Part shown: positions 23,876-35,334 of the stretch, one piece after another
How the letters are laid out: each line of letters starts with the position of its first letter
How positions within the stretch are numbered: position 1 is the stretch's first letter
Assembly: GCA_034440615.1 (NCBI GenBank)
Contig: JAOTOM010003968.1
Location: 140,492 to 204,491, forward strand
Reading direction: 5' to 3'
Source: Ashinkailepas kermadecensis
Lineage: Eukaryota > Arthropoda > Thecostraca > Neolepadidae
Length of the DNA stretch: 64,000 nucleotides
Made by a program: the position numbers and the translations under genes
Notes under the pieces: model-generated
The model's input: only the letters and a program-made list of their open reading frames with translations
Databases searched by the model: none
Told to the model about the DNA's origin: nothing

Positions 23876-24310
23876 CGACTATATTCAATGACTCTCCAAT
23901 ACCTCCAATGACTTCTGAATTGCCATCTCCCAACGGCATGACTAATGCAGTCAACACAACCTGATGTGTAATCCATGCCGGGATGCTTGAAGAGTGTCGA
24001 CGGCGCTGGTCTGCCCGTGTCATGACTCGCTGTACTCACCAAGTATACTTCAGCTGTAGAACACGCTCGACAAGTGGGAGAATATGGTAGTGCCGAATGA
24101 GCATGCTGTTATCACGATATGCAACGGCAGGTACGGGCGTTGTGCGTCCAAATGTAACCGGGCCATGCGAATCACCACTTGCATGAATATATGCATGAGT
24201 TGTTGGACAGTTAATGTACCATTCGACAGGTGTTGAGCGTGAACCGGCGCCGCCACGGTCATTGACACCAAACTCCGACCGCCACGATGCTGACTGGCAC
24301 TGACACCAGG

Positions 24311-24315
<5 letters not shown>
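23876..24315. other. No recognisable feature
   Basis: Unique mixed-composition sequence between the GGCC-rich block and a TA microsatellite. Confidence 0.45.

Positions 24316-24371
<56 letters not shown>
24313..24371. repeat. (TA)n microsatellite
   Basis: Pure TA dinucleotides. Confidence 0.97.
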
Positions 24372-24374
<3 letters not shown>

Positions 24375-24689
24375 GACGTGCGAAAGTTTAAGTGATTTTA
24401 GCAAAGGTTAAGAGCTGTGGGCGTAGTGGGTTACCAGCAAACCAACTGGACAACTTGATGGATCTGGTAGACAGAGCAGACGCCTGTCGTGGGCAAAACC
24501 GGTAGCGTACCCAACTCTCTCCGCGCTACCAAATACGGAACAGCTAGGTTTTAAAAAATCGGCACGTGACTGTTTTACGTGGCGTCGCGCTGGCACTTCA
24601 CGTACCGGACTAAGGCATCAGGGAGGTCAGACCAAGGGTGGTCTGTCGTAGCCTCAGCGGTTCATTCAGCCTCCTGGCTTTCAGAGAAA

Positions 24690-25125
24690 AGGCTGATGGT
24701 CGGTGGTGTGTACCGGGGCGCTGGTCAGACTGCTGGTGGTCGGTGGTGTGTACCGGAGCGCCGGCCAGACTGCTGGTAGTCGGTGGTGTGTACCGGGGCG
24801 GTGGCCAGACTGCTGGTGGTCGGTGGTGTGTACCGGGGCGGTGGCAGACTGCTGATGGTCGGTGGTATGTACCGGGGCGGTGGTGTGTACCGGGTCGGTG
24901 GTCAGACTGCTGGTGGTCGGTGGTGTGTACCGGGACGCCGGCCAGACTGCTGATGGTCGGTGGTGTGTACCGGGGCGCCGGCCAGACTGCTGATGGTCGG
25001 TGGTGTGTACCGGGTCGGTGGCCAGACTGCTGATGGTCGGTGGTATGTACCGGGGCGGTGGTGTGTACCGGGGCGCCGGCCAGACTGCTGGTAGTCGGTG
25101 GTGTGTACCGGGGCGGTGGTAGACA
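24690..25125. repeat. About 42-bp minisatellite, about 11 copies
   Basis: Units contain GGTCGGTGGTGTGTACCGGG and GGCCAGACTGCTG. Variants are GGTGG/CGCCGG/CGGTGG, with two copies of a shorter insertion (GGTATGTACCGGGGC). Confidence 0.94.
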
Positions 25126-26500
25126 GCATTGGGCCTCGGGCTGCAGTGACCGTCCTGGGTGCCAACATGTGGTGGACTGCTACAGGTCGGCAGTCGGCAG
25201 TCAGCGGTGCACCGTTGCGGACTGCTGTGGGTTCAGCAGGATGGTGGATGCTGTGCTGAGCCGGGGCTGTTGAACTGTTACGGGACCAGTGCGGCGGTGA
25301 CCTCTGGCGCAGTGTGGTGGTGCACTGTGTGTGTGTGACGTCAGACGGCGTGTGTGTGCGGTCAGCCACGCGGCGTACTACGCCGTGCAGCGGGCAACTG
25401 CCGGCCGGCGGCACTGCTAACTAACGGTCACTGCACACGGTGCACGTGCACCCACCCGCTGACACGGCCGGCCGGACCAGCCCGCCACTGGTGTCACTGG
25501 TGACGCGTGACACCCCCTCATTGGAGCCACCGCCTTCAGTGACCGGTCAGAGGCTCCGACCACTTGCGGACAGCACGTGTTCGAAGTCGTCGGACAATCG
25601 AGCCATCGTTTTTATTCTCGTTGCCAGCATCGTATTTACCGCACTTGAATCGGACAACGGCCATTCCGAGCTAGGCTCCACGCCAAACGAGTTTTGCTTC
25701 TACATGCGGAAAATGTAAAGTTAATCTGCCGGACCACAACCGGTCCTCGAAGCTCTACCACCAAGTTCTACCGAGCTCCACCACCAAGCTCTACCGTGTC
25801 ACAAATGCGAACGTAATGTGAGGGTCTTGAACAACGGAAGCACGTGAGTAGACGTACGGGTGGGTCCCAGCTGTCACTTAAAGTATGTACCATACTCAGG
25901 GATGGACCCAAGAGGGAGTGGCCAACAGCTTCACTATGTTCCAAGGGTTATTTTGTAGGACAAAATTCGGAGTATTGTCCTATTTTCGCAATCCTACATA
26001 TTTCATTGGGACAATATTGGATTTAAACTCGACTTTATCTAGTCTCATTGGAAACCCGAGAAATTCATTATCCCCAGAATTTCGTTAAAATGCTCGATTT
26101 GACGTGGGCACTGTATGCTCCACTACCCCAGGACATTGGGCTGGACGCGCCTCTGGCGGCAGCGCATAGTGGCCTGACAAGCGGGGCGACAGCTGGCCTA
26201 TGCCTGGTCTCTGAGCAGTAAACTGCTCATTGCTGCGACCGTGAGTGGCTTACCGGTGGTGAAGATGGGGCGTGCTGAGTCACTGCGCAGGGTGGAGTGC
26301 ACAGGATGGGGTGGGAGCTGGCGGTGTGGACAGGTCACACCGCAAAGACAATGTGGCTCCTTCGGCATCGTGCTGTACCGTTGATTTTCAGGCGAACTCT
26401 CGAACGGTGTGGCGAGTGGGCTTGATGGAAACACCAGCGTTACATGTAAATCGGGTCAGATGCCGGAGAGCGGCGGACAACACCACAGTCGGCGCCTGGC
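25126..26500. other. GC-rich unique DNA, no confirmed gene
   Basis: An open frame at 25440-25718 (+) sits in GC-rich sequence but has no family match I recognise. Nothing else was recognised. Confidence 0.45.
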
Positions 26501-26998
26501 GCGTCACCCTGTTTGAAGACGGCTGTGACACACGGCGTGTCTCACGACCTGCCTGGGAGGAAGCGCGGGGTGGCCCAGTCTCCCAGTCGGCGCCTGGCGC
26601 GTCACCCTGTTTGAAGACGGCTGTGACACACGGCGTGTCTCACGACCTGCCTAGGAGGAAGCGCGGGGCGGCCCAGTCTCCCAGTCGGCGCCCGGCGCGT
26701 CACCCCGTTTGAAGACGGCTGTGACACACGGCGTGTCTCACGACCCGCCTGGGAGGAAGCGCGGGGTGGCCCAGTCTCCCAGTCGGGCTGCGTGCTGAAT
26801 GTCTCACGACCCGCCTGGGAGGAAGCGCGGGGTGGCCCAGTCTCCCAGTCGGGTCAGATGCCAGAGAGCGGCGGACAACACCACAGTCGGCGCCTGGCGC
26901 GTCACCCCGTTTGAAGACGGCTGTGACACACGGCGTGTCTCACGACCCGCCTGGGAGGAAGCGCGGGGTGGCCCAGTCTCCCAGTCGGGCTGCGTGCT
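26470..26998. repeat. 98-bp array, about 4-5 copies with a larger duplication
   Basis: Units run from GTCGGCGCCTGGCGCGTCAC through GAAGACGGCTGTGACACACG to GCCCAGTCTCCCA. A segment beginning GGTCAGATGCC (26454 and 26853) and the sequence CGGGCTGCGTGCTGAATG (about 26785 and 26986) recur outside the basic unit, so a block of several units was also duplicated. Confidence 0.88.
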
Positions 26999-28845
26999 GA
27001 ATGACTCGGGCGGCATCGGGTTGCCAGGGACTGGGTGTCGTGTCGGCTGCCTGGTCACATATGTCAACTGTCCGTGTTTTGCTGCTGGGGTTTTTGTGCA
27101 GGAACAGTGCCTCCGGTGTGTTGGCATTGTTGGGGCGCGCCTTTGCAAACCGTGTTACCTGCGTTGTTCATTCCTCGTTGATCAGCCGGTTGTTGTTCGT
27201 GCGTTGTGCATGCCTCGTTGATCAGCTGGTTGCAGGACACCTGGTTGGTTGTTCCTAGCAGACGGTCGTGTGGTTGTGTCCAGTGCAAGTTCGGCTGAAA
27301 AATGCCTACCGTTTGACCCTAAAACATTGCAGTACAGACACACGTGAATTACAGATACATGTGACGAGCCAATGAAACGTGGCGAATTCCATTGTACTTA
27401 TTACTGGTACGGAGGCAATAATCAACCCGGATTTCGATTTCATCGTGTACCACTTTTTAGCGATACAGAGATACGGCGACTGCCGCTGGGCAGCAAAGTT
27501 GGCTATAAATGTGACACGCCAATAAATCATCCGGTATCGTCACAGGGAAACACACCAGCGCCAGCTTCGATCCCACATTGACAGTATAAACGGACTATTG
27601 CGCGCATCGACTGGTCTGGGGGTGTGGCACTTTGGCCTTCTATATGGGCACTCTTAGGTCGATCAGTCTTATACCGGTTCGTAGTGTTGTAATAGTATGG
27701 TTCCCTGTACGTGCGTCTAGTTTTGAGAACGTCTCCGGTCCATTTTACTTGCGTCTAATCTTGTGATGGTCTCTGGTACTGTGTACCGGTCCCTAAACTT
27801 CTGACGGTTCTTTGTCTCCTGCATCGGCTATATATGTCCATGATGGTAGATGGGTATAGTGGTGAACTTTATTGTGTGCAAATTGCATGACCTTACGTCA
27901 ATATTTTCAAGGTCAAATGAGGTCACATGTCATATTTGGCTTGCTTTACGTGGCTTGGCTTAACATGGTTATGGATCGCTGCGACTGTGTTTAAATGCTC
28001 CAAAATGGGCATCAATGATGTTTTGGACATAGATAATGGTGCAATACAGATGATAGATCTGGCATTTGACCTCAGGTCACCTATATATCAGCACTTTATC
28101 GGGTCAGTTACCGGAACCGGGCCGCCCGCCGGCCCGGCGGGAGTACCGGCGCAATCGGCTTCACGAAGAAAGGGCTGAAGTACATGAATGAAGTATGGAA
28201 ACGCTTCATGTTCACAAGGTTGACAATGACAAAATCAGAAGTTTTCAGTAGGGAGCAACATGTAAAATGACATGAATCGCATGACTGTCATTTGCGTTTA
28301 TGACAACCTTCCAGTTGAACAAGTTTGGTTCCATTGACCTGTCATGAACTTGACCTGAGTTGACATCGGTGACCTAGCATGATCTTGAAACAATATAGCA
28401 TAACAATAGACATCAAACAAGTCGCTAGTATTGCCATGAACACTTCGCTTATGCCGATATACGGGAAGCGCATCAGCGTCGACTTTTGTGGTCTTACGCT
28501 ACGAAATATTTTTTATATACTTTGACGGCCTCTAACTCGAAAAATGTTCGGCCGATTTTCGTTTTTCTTATTTTAAGCGACGCACCGGACATTTCTCAGT
28601 AGGTACACAAAACATGGCATGGCGTATATCGACCGGTAAAATCGGGAGTTATTTACGAAAAATCGGAGGGGCGGGCGGATTTCGCCCCCACCCCCTCCAG
28701 TGCGCGTGTTAAAGGCGGCGTAAATGACCTGTATGGTTCGGCACGCCTAAAAATCCCCCCCTCAGCCCTGTCCCTGGTCCGCATTGACGAAAGGTCACCG
28801 CCAGCAGCTGATGCCAAACGTGGACGGACGGCGTCCGAATACCAG
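26999..28845. other. Unique DNA, no recognised gene
   Basis: Mixed composition. The short motif CTCGTTGATCAGC[CT]GGTTG occurs twice near 27173 and 27212. No coding or mobile signal was recognised. Confidence 0.45.
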
Positions 28846-30715
28846 CCACACCGACGACTACTGACGCCTCACGTGGTCCACAGATCAATACCAGCCTCAC
28901 CGACGACTACTGACGCCTCACGTGGTCCACAGATCAATACCAGCCTCACCGACGACTACTGACGCCTCACGTGGTCCACAGATCAATACCAGCCACACCG
29001 ACGACTACTGACGCCTCACGTGGTCCACAGATCAATACCAGCCACACCGACGACTACTGACGCCTCACGTGGTCCACAGATCAATACCAGCCACACCGAC
29101 GACTACTGACGCCTCACGTGGTCCACAGATCAATACCAGCCTCACCGACGACTACTGACGCCTCACGTGGTCCACAGATCAATACCAGCCTCACCGACGA
29201 CTACTGACGCCTCACGTGGTCCACAGATCAATACCAGCCACACCGACGACTACTGACGCCTCACGTGGTCCACAGATCAATACCAGCCTCACCGACGACT
29301 ACTGACGCCTCACGTGGTCCACAGATCAATACCAGCCTCACCGACGACTACTGACGCCTCACGTGGTCCACAGATCAATACCAGCCACACCGACGACTAC
29401 TGACGCCTCACGTGGTCCACAGATCAATACCAGCCACACCGACGACTACTGACGCCTCACGTGGTCCACAGATCAATACCAGCCTCACCGACGACTACTG
29501 ACGCCTCACGTGGTCCACAGATCAATACCAGCCTCACCGACGACTACTGACGCCTCACGTGGTCCACAGATCAATACCAGCCTCACCGACGACTACTGAC
29601 GCCTCACGTGGTCCACAGATCAATACCAGCCTCACCGACGACTACTGACGCCTCACGTGGTCCACAGATCAATACCAGCCTCACCGACGACTACTGACGC
29701 CTCACGTGGTCCACAGATCAATACCAGCCTCACCGACTACTGACGCCTCACGTGGTCCACAGATCAATACCAGCCACACCGACGACTACTGACGCCTCAC
29801 GTGGTCCACAGATCAATACCAGCCTCACCGACGACTACTGACGCCTCACGTGGTCCACAGATCAATACCAGCCACACCGACGACTACTGACGCCTCACGT
29901 GGTCCACAGATCAATACCAGCCTCACCGACGACTACTGACGCCTCACGTGGTCCACAGATCAATACCAGCCACACCGACGACTACTGACGCCTCACGTGG
30001 TCCACAGATCAATACCAGCCTCACCGACGACTACTGACGCCTCACGTGGTCCACAGATCAATACCAGCCACACCGACGACTACTGACGCCTCACGTGGTC
30101 CACAGATCAATACCAGCCTCACCGACGACTACTGACGCCTCACGTGGTCCACAGATCAATACCAGCCACACCGACGACTACTGACGCCTCACGTGGTCCA
30201 CAGATCAATACCAGCCTCACCGACGACTACTGACGCCTCACGTGGTCCACAGATCATATACATACGACGCCACACCGACAATACCAGCCTCACCGACTAC
30301 TGACGCCTCACGTGGTCCACAGATCAATACCAGCCACACCGACGACTACTGACGCCTCACGTGGTCCACAGATCAATACCAGCCACACCGACGACTACTG
30401 ACGCCTCACGTGGTCCACAGATCAATACCAGCCACACCGACGACTACTGACGCCTCACGTGGTCCACAGATCAATACCAGCCACACCGACGACTACTGAC
30501 GCCTCACGTGGTCCACAGATCAATACCAGCCACACCGACGACTACTGACGCCTCACGTGGTCCACAGATCAATACCAGCCACACCGACGACTACTGACGC
30601 CTCACGTGGTCCACAGATCAATACCAGCCACACCGACGACTACTGACGCCTCACGTGGTCCACAGATCAATACCAGCCTCACCGACTACTGACGCCTCAC
30701 GTGGTCCACAGATCA
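28846..30715. repeat. 49-bp minisatellite, about 38 copies, two-state variants
   Basis: The 49-bp unit contains CCACAGATCAATACCAGCC, then TCACC or ACACC, then GACGACTACTGACGCCTCAC. One T/A position separates the units into two types that occur in ordered runs and, between about 29770 and 30230, alternate strictly. A scrambled segment at 30253-30300 breaks the array. A GAC triplet is lost in three units (about 29730, 30290 and 30685). Confidence 0.98.
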
Positions 30716-30789
30716 CCGACATCTCGCGAAGTCCACAGATCACTGACGTTTCGTGGTCCACAAATCATCGACGCCTCACGTGGTCCAAG

Positions 30790-31035
30790 TGAACAAATAT
30801 GCGTAAAATAGGGTGGAATACACCACTTTCTGAACACTGAATCAACATCCGTCCCAACGAAGCATCGACATCCTGTTTCGTGATGTCTTTATGAAGTCTT
30901 CATTTCTAATTTCTAACAGAACTGCTTATACTCACCATTGCGGATTGTGATGCACTAACATTTATTAGCACAATTTCAGGTTAGAGGATTACCTATGATG
31001 TGGTCTGTTGCACAATATCAGGATAGGTATCTTGT
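30790..31035 (+). mobile_element. Dispersed repeat family E, copy 1
   Basis: AAAATAGGGTGGAATA, the CATCGACATCCTG region, TTATGAAGTCTTC, TTTCTAACAG, AATTTCAGGT and GGATTACCT all recur in the same order on the - strand at about 37290-37045. This makes a diverged, inverted pair about 6 kb apart. Unknown class, probably a non-autonomous DNA element. Confidence 0.75.
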
Positions 31036-31247
31036 GTCGTTATCGCAAAAATATTTCTCCCTAAACCAGGTATCTTAAAATAAAGTGAAAAGGTACACGT
31101 GTGAGTACGATGCTGGATCAAAGTTGTGTTTGAAGAAGTTATAGGTTATGCCAAGCGACGTCATTTCCATGGCGAATTTCGACATCCGGTACTCGTTTCG
31201 ACATCTTGCACCGAACGAAAAAAAAACAACATTATTTTACCACTTCT

Positions 31248-31392
31248 TGGTCCACAGATCACCGACGCCTCACGTGGTCCACAGATCTCTGACGTCTCAC
31301 GCAGTCGACAGATCATTGCCGTCGCACGTGATCCACGGATCACCGGCACCTCACGTAACCCACGGACCACTGACGCCTCACGTGGCCCACAG
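31248..31392. repeat. Degenerate about 29-bp array, relative of the 49-bp unit
   Basis: Five imperfect units of the form CCACAGATCACCGACGCCTC ACGTGGT. They share both ends of the 49-bp unit (CCACAGATCA and GACGCCTCACGTGGT) but lack its middle, which suggests an older, shorter ancestor. Confidence 0.8.
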
Positions 31393-31505
31393 ATGAGTCT
31401 GAAAGCAGCGCCGGCAGCCAGCTGAAGCCCACCCGACTGGCCTTCAAATCTCTCGACTTCCGAGGCGCCACTGACGGCTCCGACCGCATCCTCGTCCAGG
31501 CCTAG
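31393..31505 (+). CDS. Possible exon, unidentified
   Basis: A GC-rich segment follows GTGGCCCACAG (a weak acceptor) and is followed by a strong donor consensus, CCTAG then GTAAGTA. One frame is open across it (ESESSAGSQLKPTRLAF..., ending SDRILVQA) but closes with TAG exactly at the putative donor. It could therefore be a terminal coding exon, a non-coding exon, or chance. I recognise no family. It does not belong to INTS2 as read here, because INTS2 is on the other strand. Confidence 0.25.
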
Positions 31506-33005
31506 GTAAGTACCAGGTGCGCCCCCCGTCCAGGTCACCAGGTCCAGGTGGCGCGGTGGCGCTTTGCCGGCGGTGACCTGGACGAGGCACCAACCAAGTC
31601 TGGCCGTCAAGTGCCCGCCGCGAAGTAGTGATGCTGTTCGGATGACCGCCCGCCAGCGACACCTCGAATTCAGTCCCCGCCTCCACCCCAGCCGCTCCAC
31701 GCCCAGTGGAGCTGCTGCCTGTGGCGAGCGCCGTGTGGGGGCGGTTTCAGTCCCCCTCCCATAGATGTTGGAAATGAATAGGGGAAAGCGTCACAAAACT
31801 CGGGGTATGTGGGGATCAGGAGAAATACCCCGGTTGGGGGTCGAGAAGATGATATGTCAGGTCGTCTTTGGTCAATCAGTGTCAACATGGTCATTTCGGG
31901 AACTTTGGTAAGATGTTTGATTTAAGTGAGTATATGAAGCTTAGCGCTTTAAGAACTCGCGGTTTGACCGCCAATGATTTAAGAACTGTACCATTGCGCT
32001 ACTAATGACGAGGATGCTTTGCCGTGAGTTTGGTGTTGATACCACCAGATACCGCAGTGACTGGGACATGTCATGCGACCATCTGGCGTGCACGTCACTG
32101 TCGTCTGTATGGCCTGCCGCAGTGGAGGGGGCGCCAGAGGTGCCCGTCTGGTGGACGGCGGCGGCGGCTGTGGAGGGGGCGCCACCCGTGTCGCGTCCGA
32201 CCAACCAGTGGCGCTGCCGGCGCCAGAGGTACCCGTCTGGTGCCCGTCTGGTGGACGGCGGCGGCTGCACAATCTTCCACCGTCGGCGGCCGGGGTGCGG
32301 CCCTTCGACTCCGTGGTGGAGCAGTTGACGATGGTACCAGTGTATCCGATAGCACAGCAGGCAGACAAGGCCACAGGTCTAGCAACGTTATGTGTGCGAT
32401 AAAAATGGTTATTTGTCACCGGGAAGAATAAGTACAAAATGCATCTTTGCAGTAGATACATGTCTGGACGTGTTACCGATTTTACCTGTCCAGCGCGGTT
32501 GGCGCGTGCGAAACCACGCCCGGAATGTCTCCGTGTCCCGCATCAGTCTCCTCCCCTGCTTGGGACAGGCAGCAGTGCCAGTCCTGGTCTCCGAGACCAC
32601 CGTATTGCTATTCGTACGCGAGTTTAGAGCCGCCAGTGGAACACTGATTTGTCGCGATGACGGTGCAGGCTGTTGGGTGTGTGCTGACGTGTAGCTTTAT
32701 TTATTAGTCCTCACACGTCCGACCTTCCCTATTGGCTTCGTTTTAGTAATGCGACCAGTGCTTTTGCCATTGACGATTTATGTCCGTTCAAACGAGGTCA
32801 GTTTCCACACGTGGTATCGTGCGGTAGGCATTGTGTAGATGAACAAGTGTATGCAATTGTAAATTATTTATTAACCTTTGTTTCTGTTCCAAATCTCTCA
32901 GTGAATAAACCCCGTTTGTATTCTGCGTATCTGCGCGGCGCGGATATCGGATCCGGTGTGGTGTCCGTTGGTAGCCAGTCTCCACCGGTCACAGCGGACA
33001 AGCCA
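31506..33005. other. GC-rich stretch and weak duplications, no confirmed gene
   Basis: 31510-31770 is GC-rich with open frames on both strands but no match I recognise. At about 32115-32260 a segment containing GGTGGACGGCGGCGG and GTGGAGGGGGCGCCA is partly repeated two or three times. Nothing else was seen. This lies downstream of INTS2. Confidence 0.4.
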
Positions 33006-33233
33006 TCAGTCTATAACAATGGCGGCTGGTGGCAGGGCTGCCTGCACCTGCGGGAACAGGTGGCCCAGCGCGGCCATGTTGTTCTGCAACACGAGCAGCA
33101 GACGGGCCGTGAAGCGCGCCTCCAGCGGCGGGAACGACCGGCTCGCCACACCCGTCGCGTCGTGCGTGAACGCCGCCGGCGACGGCACGGTCTCGCGCAT
33201 GTACGCCCACACGTCGGCCAGCAGTAGTGACAC
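33006..33233 (-). CDS. INTS2: Integrator complex subunit 2, last exon
   Basis: On the - strand, acceptor GCCGCCAG precedes GTGTCACTACTGCTGG at 33233. The exon joins in phase 0 to the exon ending 34404 and encodes 75 residues, VSLLLADVWAYMRETVPSPA..., ending AALPPAAIVID with TGA at 33008-33006. The VWAYMRETVPSP and LVLQNNMAALGHLFPQ stretches match the C-terminal region of INTS2 as I recall it. INTS2 is a core scaffold subunit of the nuclear Integrator complex, which cleaves snRNA 3' ends and terminates paused Pol II. A donor-like CAG/GTGCAG lies 36 bp before the stop (exon end about 33045), so one further exon cannot be excluded. Confidence 0.8.
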   Translation of the reverse strand: MSLLLADVWAYMRETVPSPAAFTHDATGVASRSFPPLEARFTARLLLVLQNNMAALGHLFPQVQAALPPAAIVID

Positions 33234-33932
33234 CTGGCGGCGGACGGCAGAGTTACACCTGCCCGGCTGATGCGGCGTACACAGGCCTGCTGTTTCTCGC
33301 ACTGCACTGCGCTTTTGACTGGCATCGCCACCACCGGTGTACACACGTAACGATCTGATTCGACGTCAAGTGACTTATCGGCAGACCCAAGCACTAATAC
33401 TGACGTGTTTTAAACGTCCATACCAGCCACAACATACATACCTACATATCTAGCCGATACATATTCAAGGTTCATGCAGGCATATGCACGGAGCGGATTT
33501 ACTTGTTTGTCTGGTTGACACTATCGTGTGCATACACATACACAGCGGCATTCACTCATACTATCTATCACTAGCGTGTTCCTAATGCCACACAGCTGCG
33601 CGCAGCAGACCTGGCAATTGCCCAGTAAACAGCATATAAGTGTGATAACTAAGTGCCAGTGTTCGCAGTCACACCAAAGAAAACCGTCAACTGCACAATG
33701 CGACGTGCGTGCCGTCCCATCAGACCCTGACTTACGGTGAAGGAAGACTCAGCGCCCTAAATCCATCCCAAAACAATCAAATAATACATCGATGGCTGAC
33801 ATTTGTGCTTGTGCCAAATGTCAGCGTATGCACCGTCTTGTGACGACGTTGCAGTGCAGGGCGGCTCGGTTACTATGGTCGCCAGCTGGTGCGCCAGCAT
33901 TCCGAAGATAGCCGCCGTGCCGGCTTGTCGTG
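33234..33932. other. INTS2 intron, no further feature
   Basis: Mixed sequence between the last INTS2 exon and the 85-bp array. No exon was recognised. Confidence 0.5.
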
Positions 33933-34320
33933 TGCCAACGCCGACAATATCGGCAGGTGACAGCGAGCCGCCTGGTTCACCTCCACGGCAAGATAGCGCC
34001 TGCCGGCTTGTCGGGCCACGCCGACAATATCGGAGGAAGCGAGCCGCCTGGTTCACCTCCACGGCAAGATAGCCGCCGTGCGGCTTGTGTGCCAACGCCG
34101 ACAATATCGGCAGGTGACAGCGAGCCGCCTGGTTCACCTCCACGGCAAGATAGCCGCCGTGCCGGCTTGTCGTGTGCCAACGCCGACAATATCGGCCGGT
34201 GACAGCGAGCCGCCTGGTTCACCTCCACGGCAAGATAGCCGCCGTGCCGGCTTGTCGTGTGCCAACGCCGACAATATCGGCAGGTGACAGCGAGCCGCCT
34301 GGTTCACCTCCACGGCAAGC
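33933..34320. repeat. 85-bp minisatellite, about 5 copies
   Basis: Units contain GTGCCAACGCCGACAATATC and GCGAGCCGCCTGGTTCACC. One unit (about 34000-34080) carries several deletions. It lies in the INTS2 intron, ending 84 bp from the donor at 34404. Confidence 0.94.
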
Positions 34321-34403
34321 GTGCCCCGTGCGACGCATCACGCATCACCTCAGACCGGCCAGCACGCGGAGCATAAGTGGCCGCGGTGTGACGTCACGCG
34401 TAC

Positions 34404-34538
34404 CTCGTATGACGTCAGGCTGGCCAGCATCTCCGGGATGAGGGTGAGTGGCGGCGGCAGCAGTCGTCCCAGCGACATCACATGCAGCAACCTCTCCGTC
34501 ACGTCCAGCGCCGAGGCACTGTCGCACGCCAGCTGCTT
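34404..34538 (-). CDS. INTS2: Integrator complex subunit 2, penultimate exon
   Basis: 135 bp, 45 codons, phase 0 at both ends. The acceptor on - is TTGGCTGTCGCAG and the donor is TACGAG/GTACGC. It encodes KQLACDSASALDVTERLLHV MSLGRLLPPPLTLIPEM and ends TSYE. The ...LLHVMSLGRLLPPPL... stretch is the diagnostic INTS2 segment. The preceding sequence stays open in the same frame all the way through the 66-bp array (up to 35159), so the acceptor position is inferred from the consensus and from joining phase, not proven. It is encoded in GC-rich codons like the other INTS2 exons. Confidence 0.82.
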
Positions 34539-34566
34539 CTGCGACAGCCAACCGATGCCGATCACG

Positions 34567-35230
34567 TCGGAGATACGAGTCGAGTCAGAGGGGCATCCAG
34601 TCACCAGATCTCCAGAGGGGCACAGTGTCACGTCAGGGATCCGAGTCGAGTCAGAGGGGCATCCAGTCACCAGATCTCCAGAGGGGCACAGTGTCACGTC
34701 AGGGATCCGAGTCGAGTCAGAGGGGCATCCAGTCACCAGATCTCCAGAGGGGCACAGTGTCACGTTGGAGATCCGAGTCGAGTCGGAGGGGCATCCAGTC
34801 ACCAGATCTCCAGAGGGGCACAGTGTCACGTCAGAGATCCGAGTCGAGTCAGAGGGGCATCCAGTCACCAGATCTCCAGAGGGGCACAGTGTCACGTTTG
34901 AGATCCGAGTCGAGTCAGAAGGGCATCCAGTCACCAGATCTCCAGAGGGGCACAGTGTCACGTCAGAGATCCGAGTCGAGTCAGAGGGGCATCCAGTCAC
35001 CAGATCTCCAGAGGGGCACAGTGTCACGTCAGAGATCCGAGTCGAGTCAGAGGGACATCCAGTCACCAGATCTCCAGAGGGGCACAGTGTCACGTCAGAG
35101 ATCCGAGTCGAGCCAGAGGGGCATCCAGTCACCAGATCTCCAGAGGGGCACAGTGTCACGTCGGATCCGAGTCGAGTCGGAGGGGCATCCAGTCACCAGA
35201 TCTCCAGAAGGGCACAGTGTCACGTCAGGG
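34567..35230. repeat. 66-bp minisatellite, 10 copies, in frame with an INTS2 exon
   Basis: The 66-bp unit holds three related sub-blocks of about 22 bp: AGAGGGGCATCCAGTCACC, CCAGAGGGGCACAGTGTCAC and AGAGATCCGAGTCGAGTC. It starts 28 bp from the acceptor of the INTS2 exon at 34538. Degenerate relatives (GGGGCAGCGGGTC, GGGTACAGGGTCATGTCAG) continue to about 35330. Confidence 0.96.
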
Positions 35231-35334
35231 AGCGCCGGGTTCGACAGGGTGGCACCGGGTTATGTCAGAGGGGCAGCGGGTCCGTCGGACGGGTACAGGG
35301 TCATGTCAGAATAGCACCGGGTCACGCTACGCGA

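Noticed and set aside
23487..24023. 178-codon Lys/Glu-rich frame on -
   Set aside because: It lies in the degenerate GGCCTCC block. The composition follows from purine-rich repeat spacers.
28846..30715. CRISPR-like look of the 49-bp array
   Set aside because: There are no unique spacers: the whole unit is repeated. The context is eukaryotic.
31161..31700. 179-codon frame on - over the possible exon
   Set aside because: Antisense to the strong donor at 31505 and partly made of the degenerate array at 31248-31392.
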